Below are positions 47,380 to 64,000 of a stretch of DNA of 64,000 nt, piece by piece. The stretch spans positions 59,415-123,414 of the forward strand of contig CAWKDW010000010.1 in the NCBI GenBank assembly GCA_963848475.1, read 5' to 3'. This stretch comes from Solirubrobacter sp963848475 (GTDB lineage Bacteria; Actinomycetota; Thermoleophilia; Solirubrobacterales; Solirubrobacteraceae). The translations under genes and the position numbers were made by a program. Within the stretch, counting starts at the first letter, position 1. Every line of letters starts with the position of its first letter. Under the pieces are notes generated by a model, which was not told the DNA's origin, did no database searches, and was given only the letters and a program-made list of their open reading frames with translations.

Positions 47380-50300
47380 CTACGGAGTAGTCGTGCTCAG
47401 CGTGAACGTGAGCGTCTTGCTGTACGGGCCGGTTCGCAGCGCGTCCGTCGCACCGATCGTCTGCTTGAACATCAGCGTGACCGAGTCATTGCTGACCGGG
47501 CCGCCGTAGCTCAGCAGCGAGGTCGGAGCGGACGAGCCGCCGACCGGGCCGCCGCTCGCCGCCGTCCCGCCGAGGCTCGACGCGCTCGCCTGCAGCTTCT
47601 GCGGCAGGAAGAACGAGCCGTTCATCAGATGCCCGGTGTTGGCCGAGCTCGGGTCCGAGACGGAAAGCGTGGCGCTGCCCGCCGTCGAGATCACGTTGGC
47701 GGTGGTTCCCGCCGTGTAGTCCTTCGGGACGCCCGGCGTGAACGCGCCGAACGCGGCCGGCTGACCGAGCGTGAGCGACAGCGTCGCTGCGACGCTGCCG
47801 CCGACCGTGCCGTCCTCGTCATCCGCCGCGACCAGCAGCCGCTGCGTGTGGACGGCCTCGTGGTTGCCCTTGAAGTCCTTCGAGAACCACTTCAGCGTGT
47901 ACGCCCCCGGAGTGGCCAGCGTCAGCACCTCGGCCGGACGGCGCGGACCCTGGCCGTTGTAGCACCGCGTCGCTCCGGCGGGAGCGTCGCAGTCGATTTC
48001 CTGCGGCGTCGTGCCGTCGAGCGTGTAGTAGATGACCGACGGCTCGGTGACCCAGTTGAACCTGAAGTTGATCGGGTCGCCGGAGGTCTGCGCGGAGGAG
48101 TACTCGACGGTCGTGACCGGGGCGGTCACGTCGTTGAGGTACTCCAGAGCGCCCTGGATCTCGCCGTAGTTGCCCTCGGCGAACTCCATCGTGGAGTCAT
48201 GGCCCTCGTTGACGAGCAGCGCGTTCGGGTTCGCCACCGAGCCGCACGTCGAGCCCTGGCCGCCGTTGGTGCCCGGCCCGGCGAAGCAGGGCTGGAAGCC
48301 GACCGCGGTGCGGGAGATCGAGCCCGTCGTCGCGTTGACCGTGATGCGCTGCGCGCCGGCCTCGAACGAGTAGCCGATGATGCCGCGCTTGTAGTAGCCC
48401 TCGTCGGACGAGTTGCCGGCGGCGGAGTACAGCGTGTCGGCGATCGGGCCCACCCGCTGCGGCAGGATCACCGTGTTGCGCGAGGACTTGATGTGGGACA
48501 GGATCGTGTCCGCGACCTCGAAGAAGTACTTCTCGATGCCGATGTTCGGCGCCGGCAGGGTCACGCGGCCCGCGGCCTTGTACGCGCCCGGCGCCCACAT
48601 GAAGTAGCCGCCGTGGGTGTGGATGTTGTTGGCGAACTTGATGCCCTTGAACGTGTCCGCGATCCAGTGCTCGTTGCGGATCTCCGGCTCGGAGGCCTCG
48701 AACGGGCCCGAGTACGTCTCGCTCGTGCAGCTGGAGCTCGCGCCGGCGAAGCCGTCGAAGAGCGAGCCGACCGTGTTGTTGCGGTTGAGGTCGGTGCCCC
48801 ACGAGTTGCGGCTGGCGACGTAATAGCTCGACGAGGTCGGCGCGCAGTAGTTCGTCAGGTTCTTGCGCTGCACGCTCGAGTCGTGGAACGCGGCGTGGCC
48901 GCCGTCCGGGTTCGAGACCGGGAGGATGAAGACGTTGAGCTTGTCGACGTATTCCTTGGTCGTCGGGTCCGTGGCGTAGTTGCGGAGCAGGCGCTCGGCC
49001 GTCTCCAGGCAGGTGATCGGGGTGACCCACTCACGCGCGTGCTGCTGGCAGTACAGGAAGACGCCGACCGCGTTGTTGGAGCGGTCCTTGCCGATCCGGT
49101 ACACCTTCTGCTGGAAGGGCCCGCGCACGACGTAGCGGGAGTCGGTGCGGACGAGCGTCGGCGGGTTGGCGGTGAAGCTGCCGGTCCAGTAGACCGTGCC
49201 GCCGCGCATGTAGTCCGAGAGCTTGACCCTGGTGGACGAGTACGACGGCCCTCCGGTCGTGCCGTCCACGACCTGGTACGTGCGCGCGCCGGTCGCCGCG
49301 ACGATGCCGGTGCCCGCGCTGTTGAGGTACGTCATGGCGCTGACAAGCGCGCTCGCGGCCGGATCGGCGTTGATCGCCGCGACGACCTGGGCGGACGTGC
49401 TGGTGAGCGCGCCGGTGCCGTCCGTCGCGAGGTTGACGACGATGTCCTTGACCGGCATGCGCGATCTCGGCGATCCCGTCCGCGGAGTTCGTGTCCTCGG
49501 GGTCGTGCACGCGCCACGTCCCGTCGCTCACCGTGACCGACAGCGGGGCGTTGCTCGCGCCCGGGTTCTTGAACTCGGCGGTGATGTTGTTGCCGCCGAG
49601 GTCGCCGCGCGCCTTCGACGTCAGGTAGACGGCGCCGGGCGTCAGGGACGTCGACGGCGTGCCGTTGCCGGCGGTGGTGCCCGCCATCATGCCCATCGCC
49701 GGGCGGCCGTAGCCGCCCGTCTTCTCAGGCAGGTTGACCGACTGGATGAGGTCCGGGAACTCCGTCGTCAACGCGTCCATCCGGTTGTAGATCTCGGTCG
49801 GGTCCATGTACTTCGTGATGAAGTCCTTCTGGAAGGCCGTGACCCGGGCCGGGAGCGCCTTGTTGGCCCACTCGGTGACGCCGCTCGTGTCGAAGTTGCC
49901 GAGCGCGTCGGCGACGCGCACCGAGACCTCGGCGGCCGTCAGGTTCGCGTCGGCGTTGCGCAGCGCGACCAGGCCCCGGTGGTACATGTAGCGGGAGCCG
50001 GAGCCGGCATCGCCGTCGGAGAGCTTGTTGCCGCCGATGCCCGAGTCGCTGCCGTCCGGGCTGATCGTGCTGTTGCTCAGGTTGAAGACCTGCGAGGTGC
50101 CGTTCGGCCCCGTGTACGTGAACGACATGGCCGGGCCGGTCGTGTCGCCGTGCAGCTTGTTGTGCGCCTCGACGTAGAGGAAGCGTCCGGCGTAGTTCGT
50201 GAACGTGTAGGCGCGCTGGATCACGACGTTGCCGGGAACGCTCACCGCGCCCTTGGCCTTGGCCGACTTCGTCAGGCCGTTCTTGGCGACCTCCGCCGCC

Positions 50301-50614
50301 AGCGCCTCGTCCTCCGTGACCGCGGCGATCTGCGCCTTGACGGCCAGGCGCGAGCTCGCGTCCTCGACCGTCGCGCCGATCGTGTACCCCTCGGCGCGCA
50401 GGCGCGCCTCGGAGGCATCGGTGACGTACACGCCCGCCTCGTTGAGCTCGCCCACGAAGCCGACGTCGTAGCCCTTGCCCTCCAGGGCCTCGATCGAGGC
50501 CGGCGAGCCCGTGACCATCACCATCCGTTGTTCCTCGTCCGACAGCGCGGCCGGCGCGCCTATTCCCAGCACGATCGCCGCTCCGAGCAGCGAGACCAAC
50601 CCTCGGCCAACCAT
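47380..50614 (-). CDS. secreted M14 zinc carboxypeptidase, copy 1 of a tandem pair, one apparent frameshift
   Basis: About 1,077 aa. ATG 50614 has GGAGG seven bases upstream. Signal peptide up to APAALS. HARE zinc site in CQQHAREWVTP, third His in NNIHTHGGYFMW, catalytic Glu in YSFEAGAQR; NPDG and NRNN substrate loops. Same domain order and same C-terminal module (GPYSKTLTFTLSTTTP) as the next gene, so a tandem duplication. It lacks one insertion (the VTAGQV-type beta domain) present in copy 2. Frame moves +1 near 49462. Confidence 0.88.
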
Positions 50615-50643
50615 GGCAAACCCTCCGTTCGAAATGACCCCTA

Positions 50644-50669
50644 TGGCCTGTCATCCAGATGACAGGCCA
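50644..50669 (-). terminator. perfect hairpin between DUF559 gene and carboxypeptidase
   Basis: TGGCCTGTCAT / ATGACAGGCCA, 11 bp, loop CCAG. It lies after the stop of the upstream gene and 30 bases before the carboxypeptidase start, so it may be a terminator or an operator of that gene. Confidence 0.6.
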
Positions 50670-50740
50670 CGTGAAAGGCGATCTGAACAGAATCTGAAAG
50701 CGGACGTTGCGGTCCGGCCGTGGAAATGTCTCCACACCGC

Positions 50741-51655
50741 CTAGGCGCGCATTGCCGCCAGAACCTCGTCGACGACGGATTCGGGTCGTTGCTCGAGCTC
50801 GACGTCGGTGAACCGCAGGACGGTGTAGCCCGCGGCCCGGAGCTTGCGATCGATGCGCCGGTCCCGGCGGCGTGCCCGCGGACGCTCGTGCCCCGGCCCG
50901 TCGATCTCTACGACGAGCTTGAATTGCGGCCAGTACGCGTCGACCTCCTCGCCAAGGACCTTCACGTTCGCGATCGGCTTCGGCCATCTCCCGCGGCCGA
51001 GCGCGTGGAACGCGTCCTCCTTCTCGCTCTTGCTTCCGGCACTGCCCCTGAGGTGCAGCTCGATCGCCTCCTCGAGCACCGCGATCTTCTGCCGCCCGTT
51101 GAGCCGTGCGGCGCACGCGCGCACCTCGTCGAGATCGAGCAGACCGCGATAGGCGGCCTCGTACATGACGTTGGTCAGACGCTCGACGGTCTCGACCTCG
51201 GCGAGGTCGACGATCGTGCGGGCGACCGTCGTCACCGGGATCCCGTTGCGGACGGTGACGTCGCGAGGATCGAGGTTCTTGCAACGGTGAACCTGCACAC
51301 CGTCGATGCGCACCCTTCGGGGCGAGACAACGGTGATAGCCGCTGGACGGCCGCGCCGGATCCGCCAGAGGTCCCCGGCCGCTCGAAGGTCGAGCGCCGC
51401 TCCCTCCCCTGCGGCGAACACCGCGGCCAGGCTGCGTGCCTCTCGCGAGAGCGCGGAGTGCCCGACCGCATCGACGCCCGGATGGACTCGGTGAAGCTTG
51501 CCGCTTGCCCGCCGCCGGCTCGCCGCGCTGGGGCTCACACCGGCCGCGCGGAGATCCTGAGGCCGCACCAGTCCGTGCTGACGGCGGGCGATTTCCGCGA
51601 GCCGCGTGTCGGGTGGTGCCAATGGGTTGCCGGTAGCGCGATCGAGTGACACCAC
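50741..51655 (-). CDS. AbiEi-type winged helix fused to DUF559 (PD-(D/E)XK-like) nuclease domain
   Basis: 304 aa. N-terminal HGLVRPQDLRAAGVSPSAASRR is the AbiEi antitoxin-type helix-turn-helix; the middle has TTVARTIVDLAEV as in that group. The C-terminal 100 residues, with VDAYWPQFKLVVEIDGPGH and AAGYTVLRFTDVELEQRP, are a DUF559 Vsr-like nuclease fold with D ... E-x-D. No AbiEii toxin gene lies beside it. Common solo gene in actinobacteria; role unknown, perhaps defence or DNA repair. GTG 51655. Confidence 0.8.
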   Translation of the reverse strand: MVSLDRATGNPLAPPDTRLAEIARRQHGLVRPQDLRAAGVSPSAASRRRASGKLHRVHPGVDAVGHSALSREARSLAAVFAAGEGAALDLRAAGDLWRIRRGRPAAITVVSPRRVRIDGVQVHRCKNLDPRDVTVRNGIPVTTVARTIVDLAEVETVERLTNVMYEAAYRGLLDLDEVRACAARLNGRQKIAVLEEAIELHLRGSAGSKSEKEDAFHALGRGRWPKPIANVKVLGEEVDAYWPQFKLVVEIDGPGHERPRARRRDRRIDRKLRAAGYTVLRFTDVELEQRPESVVDEVLAAMRA

Positions 51656-51742
51656 CCGTCAAATCTCGCGCGTCCGCCTGAACGGAACAACACGCAAACG
51701 TGCCGTCACTGTGCCTACTTCGTCACAGCTCTCGGTTAACGA

Positions 51743-51772
51743 CGACGGGCCCCGCCGAAGCGAGGCCCGTCG
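51743..51772 (-). terminator. terminator after rpoC
   Basis: CGACGGGCC (51743-51751) pairs with GGCCCGTCG (51764-51772); a second small stem CTCAGC/GCTGAG (51776-51792) lies between it and the stop. Confidence 0.7.
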
Positions 51773-51794
51773 AGTCTCAGCCGGTAGCTGAGGG

Positions 51795-59439
<7,645 letters not shown>

Positions 59440-59796
59440 GACGGCGACTCCTCGGGGAGGTCGGGTGCGAGCGGGCGGAGGTGCGCGGAGAGTGCCAAAG
59501 GCATACGGGCGCGACCAGCCAAGATAGCACAGGGGAAGGCGAACCCCCCGGCGAGGGGCGCTCGACGCTCACGGACCCCGCCCGGCCCGGCTCCCGTATG
59601 TGGCGGGAAGGGCGCTGTGGACGGCTGCGACTATCGGTCGAGTTGCCTCAGGATAGCGGCGGGTCCAAGCCAGGGGAAGGCTTCAGGGCCAGACAGCCAC
59701 AACGTGGTGTGAGATGGAACACTTCGGCGCTCATCCACGCATCCCGGGTCCAGCGGGGGTCGAGGAAAGAGCCTCAACGACCGAAAGGTCTTGAAG
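59440..59796. promoter_or_regulatory. upstream region of rpoB and of the divergent secreted-protein gene
   Basis: 357 bp. A possible extended -10 (TGTGCTATCTT) for rpoB lies at 59521-59531 on the minus strand, 82 bases before the start; no good -35. On the plus strand AAAGG (59784-59788) is the ribosome site of the next gene. No other feature seen. Confidence 0.35.
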
Positions 59797-61595
59797 ATGA
59801 TTCTCGCCCGTGTCGCTAGACCCGTCCTTCTCGCGTGGCTTCCGCTCCTGGCGCTCGGTGCGTTCGCGCCCGCGGCCGGAGCGGCACCGAGGGCGGGTTC
59901 GACCCTGCAGATGCGCGCCGGACACGGCGCGGCGAGCGGGGTCAGCGTGAGCGGTCCCGACACGCTCGCGTTCCGCGTCCGTGCCCGTCGCTGCGACAGC
60001 GGCACGACGCTGCGGATCGCGTTGGCGGCGCGCGCCGGAAGCTGCTGGTCGCGAGCACCGCCTGGACGACGGCGCGCCTGCGGCTGAAGGCGAGCGAGTC
60101 CGGCGAGGTCCTGTTCTCGGTCACGGCCGCCAAGCGCTGCGGCGCGGCGACCGTGGACGTCACCGCCTTGAGCGCGCGCAGCCTGACGCGCGCCATCACC
60201 GCGCGGGTCAGCGCCCATCCGCCGCGGGACGAAGAGGAGGTCTTCGAGCAGGACGTCGCGCCGGTCACGATCGCTCCCACACCGGTCGCCACGGCCGCTC
60301 CGGCCGCCGCCACCCCGACGCCGACCCCCACGCGCACGCCCTCGCCCACCCCGACGCGCACCGCCATGCCGACCCCGACCCCGACCGCGGTCGCCACTGC
60401 CGCCGCGACGCCGACCGCCACGGCCACGCCCACCCGCACGGCCACCCCGACCGCCACGGCGACGGCCTCATCTTCCCCGACCGCGACCCCGAAGACGCGC
60501 CGCTGGGGCATCATCGGCAACCAGCCGCAGCGCGCCCGCTCCGAGCGCGCGGCCGGCATCACCTCGAAGGTCGTCCGGCTCAGCTGGAAGGACCTCGAGC
60601 CGCAGGAGGGCCAGGTCTCCTCGTCCTACGTGTCGAGCAAGCGCGCCGAGATCGCGACGCTCAAGGCCGCGGGCCTGGAGATCATCCTCGATAGCGGCCT
60701 GCACGACGTCCCGGCCTGGGTCCACACCCGGCCGAACAGCTACTACGTCAACCAGTACGGCGAGAACTGGACGCCCGCGACCGACGGTGACCTGGCGATC
60801 GACAAGGGCGATGCGAACCTCGTCTTCAACCCGGCGATGCGCGTGCTCGGCGCAGCGTACCTCAAGCGCGTCGGCGAGCTCTTCGGCGCCGACGCCTACG
60901 CGATCCGGATCGGCGGCGGACGCTGGAACGAGCTCGGCTACCCGCCCGCCAAGACGCCGGCGCACACCAACACGTACTGGGCGTTCGACACGCTCGCCCA
61001 GCAGCAGAGCCCCGTTCCCGGCTGGAAGCCCGGCGCCCCCTCGCCCAACGGCGAGGCGCAGAAGTTCCTCGCGTTCTACCTGAAGGCGATGGTCGACTTC
61101 CAGCAGTGGCAGATCCAGTCGGTCAGGGCCGCGTACGCCGGGCCGATCATGGTCCTCTACCCCGGCTGGGGCGTGCGCCCGGGCCAGGCCGCGGGCGCCG
61201 CGGCCGACCGGCTCCAGGGCCGGACGTCGGTCGAGATCAACGGCGAGCTCCAGCGCGGCTTCGACTGGGCCTCGCAGGTCGCGGCGATCAACGACCCGAA
61301 GGTCTGGCCGGCGACGACCTGGATCGACGCGCCCTACGGCAGCGACGCGACGACCAACCAATCCGACTGGCGCCCGCCGCACTATCTGGCCTCGATCGCC
61401 AGCCCCGGCGCCACCGTGTGGGGCGAGAACACCGGTGGCGGGACCGCCGCGGTGATGACGTTCGCCGCCCAGCAGGCCAAGACCTACGGCCTCGCCGGCA
61501 TGGTCTGGTATCGCGAGGAGGAGCTGTTCGGGGGCGGCGCGTTCGCCACCCTCGAGAACTACCGGGCGGCGATCGCGGCCGGATCGACCTTGTAG
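59797..61595 (+). CDS. secreted TIM-barrel (GH42/GH-A-like) protein with Thr/Pro linker, one apparent frameshift
   Basis: About 600 aa. Signal peptide (LLAWLPLLALGAFAPAAGA), a beta-rich domain to about residue 155, then a linker of Thr, Pro, Ala repeats (about 60 residues), then a barrel with VRLSWKDLEPQEGQ, GLEIILDSGLHDVPAWV, an acidic RIGGGRWNELGYPP (possible acid/base Glu) and TVWGENTGGG (possible nucleophile Glu). Probably hydrolyses a polysaccharide (inference). Frame moves -1 near 60045. Ends 37 bp past the stop of the convergent GT-C gene. Confidence 0.72.
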
Positions 61596-63062
61596 AGCCG
61601 CAGCTCACCCATCGTGCGGCCGCGTCCACGGAAGACGACGCGGCCGTTGCGGTCCAGCCAGCGCTCGAACGCCGCGTCGGCCTTGCCGAACCCGTCCTCG
61701 ATCAGCCGGGTCGAGATCAGCACGTAGGCGGCGTGGTTGGCACGCAGCGCGCTGGGCGTGGACCACTCCCCGACGACGGCGTCGCGCTGGACGAACTGCG
61801 CGGTCTCCTCGGTCACCGAGATGCGCGTGCCCGACGGCAAGTGGGCCGCGGTCCAGCTCGCGTACTGGCGGTAGGTGTCGTCGTGGTTGGAGCGGAGCTT
61901 CACCCACGACCCGCCGGCGGCCGCCAGCCATACGACGGCCAGCCCGATCGCGACCGCCCGCACCGCGGGCCGGCGCGCGGCGATCAGCGGCACGGCGAGC
62001 GCGACGCACGCCAGTGACGGGACGGCCATGAAGTAGAACATCTGCTCCTCGAGCGTCCCGATGCCGACGCCGTAGACCAGGTGCAGCGCCGCGCAGAGCT
62101 GGATCGCGACCAGCAGCGTCACGCCGAGTGGGGCGGTGCCGCGGCGGATCGCCGGAACGCGCGCCAGCGCGCACAGCGTCCCGATGCCGCAGAGCGCGTA
62201 GGAGGCGCCGAAGTACGGCATGTTGCGTTTGAGCGTCTCGACGAGGGTGACACCACCCGGGCGGTTGAAGCCCGTCTCCTGCTTGATGCCGAGCAACCGC
62301 AACAGCCCGGAGGCCTTGTCGTCGAAGAGCAGGCCGAAATTGCCCGTCACAAGCACGATCAGCAGGTAGGCGAGATACAGCGAGCAGGCGACCGCGACGG
62401 CGGTCAGCGCGCGGCGTCGCAGGCCCTCGACGGGCACGAACGCGGCGATCAGCAGCAGCGGCAGGACCGTGAGGTAGGCCGCCGTGTCCTTCGTCAGCAG
62501 CGCGAGCCGACGCACCCCGGCGAGGATCGCCGTGGCGGCGTCTCCCGAACGATGAAGATCAGCAGGCCCGTGGCGACCCAGAAGAGCGTCGGGGCCTCGA
62601 GGAACAGCCGGCCGTCGAAGCGCATGAGAACGGGTCCAGCGCGTACAGCACGCCGGCGACGATTCCCGCGAGCGCCCCCGCCGTCCGCCACACGGCGGCG
62701 GTCAGAATCCCGCAGGTCAGGGAGCCGATGATCGCCGGGACCAGCCGCAGGTCGAGGATCCGATCCACCGAGGTGGGCCGTAGCCCGGAGATGTCGATCA
62801 GCCCGCCCAGGAGCAGGAAGAAGCCTGGCGGGTGCAGGTCGAACGGCCGGCCGTGAAGCTCGACGCCGTTCCCGACGGCCACCGAGTCCGCGATCTCCGA
62901 ATAGGTCACTTCGTCGATGTGGAGGTCGGTCGCGGTGTCAAGGCCGATCACGCGCAGGACGAGCGCGAACGCCACCAGGGCCAGTGGCCCGAGCACCCAG
63001 CTAAGGCCGCTACGCGAGCGCAGAGGCGTACCCGCTTCCTGAGCCGAGGCGAGACCCTCCAC
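61559..63062 (-). CDS. GT-C membrane glycosyltransferase (GT39/PMT-like), two apparent frameshifts
   Basis: About 500 aa. GTG 63062. First membrane segment, then HIDEVTYSEIADSV with the Asp-Glu pair typical of the first outer loop of GT-C enzymes, HGRPFDLHPPGFFLLLG, and about eleven membrane segments, ending in a small outer domain (GTRISVTEETAQF). Would move a sugar from a polyprenyl-phosphate donor to a protein or glycan at the cell surface. Frame moves -1 near 62630 and -1 near 62545. Follows the GT4 gene, probably in one operon. Confidence 0.8.
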
Positions 63063-64000
63063 CCGCTCGAGGTCGCGAGCTCGCGCCGCGGCGTCCCATC
63101 AGCGCGCAACGCTGCGGATCGTCGAGGAGTCGCTGCAGCGCGGACCCGTAGGCGGCAACGTCGAACGGCTCGACCAGGGTCGCCGCGCCGTCGCCGACCG
63201 TCGTGCGCAGCCCGTCGATGTCGAAGGCGAGCACGGGCGTGCCGCAGGCCATGGCCTCAAGCGCCGTGATCCCGAAGGTCTCATAGCGCGAGGGCACGAC
63301 GGCCACCTGACCCGGGCGAGCAGCCGCCACTTCTCGGCGCCGTCGACGCGGCCGAGCAGTTGTACCCGCTCGGAGAGCCCGCGCGAGCGCACCATCGCGG
63401 CGAAACGGTCGGCGTGCTTGCCGTCGCCCGCGACCAGCACCCGCGCCGCGGGCACGCGCTCGAGCGCGTCGAGCAGCAGATCCAGGCCCTTCTGGTCGAT
63501 CTCGAGCCGGCCGATGAACACGACCAGGCCCGGCTCGGTCTCGACGGGGACCCGCAGCGCCTCGGCGAGCCCGGCCTCGTCGATGCCGTTGCCGATCGTG
63601 TGGACGTTCGCGTCCGGCGCCGCGAGCCGTAGCTTGGCCGCGATCTCCGGCGAGACGGCGATCAGATCGCGGTGGCTGCGGGTGCCCCAGCGCTCGATCG
63701 CGGTGAGCACGGACGGCGGCACGTAGTACTGCGCGGCCTTCTCACGGGCGAAGTAGCCCTGCACGGAGCCGACCGTCGGGACCTTGGTCCAGTGGCCGAC
63801 GCCCATGCTCGACCACGGCGGGGCGAACTCCTCCACGACGAGGTCTGGCTTGAGCGCGCGAACCGCCCGGCGCGTGTAGAGCGGCAGCAGCGCCTGATAG
63901 CTGAGCAGGCTGGGGCGTAGCCGCGCGGGATGCCCAGCTGGCTGTAGAAGACCCCGTCCTCGCGGCGCGGGCCGAGGTCCTTGTGCGCCGCCGTGACGAC
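63010..64000 (-). CDS. GT4-family glycosyltransferase, 5' end outside window, frameshifted
   Basis: GT-B enzyme using a nucleotide sugar. From the window edge: VVTAAHKDLGPRREDGVFYS, then after a -1 change near 63925 LLSYQALLPLY, SVQGYFAREKA, then GNGID and VVFIGRLEIDQKGLDLLLDAL, then after a -1 change near 63315 VVPSRYETFGITALEAMACG with the two donor-binding Glu and GLRTTVGDGAATLV. The 3' end near 63010-63090 is unclear because the frame may change again where the GT-C start lies. With the GT-C gene it suggests a cell-surface glycan locus. Confidence 0.82.

Noticed and set aside
63010..63110. Fusion of the GT4 and GT-C glycosyltransferases into one protein
   Set aside because: The frames can be joined only by assuming one more indel, and the GT-C gene has its own GTG start; two genes are more likely.

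Overview
The window is very GC-rich and carries the core translation/transcription cluster of a bacterium, nearly all on the minus strand. High GC, non-ATG starts, zinc-type uS4, uS14 and bL36, C-terminal-domain RNA polymerase alpha, and many secreted Ala/Pro/Thr-rich proteins suggest a high-GC actinobacterium. A member of the Thermoleophilia (Solirubrobacter/Conexibacter-like) is my best guess; this is inference, since no rRNA is present.

Read along the minus strand (right to left), the old order rpoB-rpoC ... rpsL-rpsG ... fusA-tuf-rpsJ-(S10 operon)-(spc operon: rplN to secY-adk-map) ... rpmJ-rpsM-rpsK-rpsD-rpoA-rplQ-truA is kept, but three accessory insertions break it. Block 1 (about 31.6-51.7 kb, between rpoC and rpsL) holds an AbiEi/DUF559 protein, two tandem secreted M14 carboxypeptidases, a HAD-like protein, an M4 metallopeptidase with a pilin-like N-terminus facing two emfourin-like inhibitor genes, a DMT transporter, a double-MarR regulator with a divergent MFS pump, PucR regulator plus alanine dehydrogenase, an FAD oxidoreductase, and an MFS pump with a MerR regulator. 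Block 2 (25.2-30.7 kb, between rpsG and fusA) holds a secreted propeller-like protein, a 0.7-kb gene-free stretch between near-identical 33-bp repeats, an ArsR regulator divergent from a minimal P450-like protein and a PEP-mutase-family enzyme, and a quinone oxidoreductase. Block 3 (7.8-8.7 kb, between map and rpmJ) is one Vps62-like gene on the plus strand; infA is missing from its usual place there.

The left edge (1-3.7 kb) has ligA (cut by the window), surE and an unknown membrane protein. The right edge (59.8-64 kb) has a secreted TIM-barrel hydrolase-like protein, a GT-C membrane glycosyltransferase and a GT4 glycosyltransferase cut by the window.

At least 20 genes are broken by single-base frame changes, including the essential rpoB, rpoC and rplD. 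The likeliest cause is indel error in the assembly, so I give whole-gene spans and note where the frame changes. The most interesting biology is the pilin-like M4 protease with convergent emfourin-type inhibitors (41.1-43.0 kb), the ArsR/minimal-P450/PEP-mutase unit with a 44-bp palindromic operator candidate, and unusual tails on three neighbouring ribosomal proteins (uL22, uS3, uS17).
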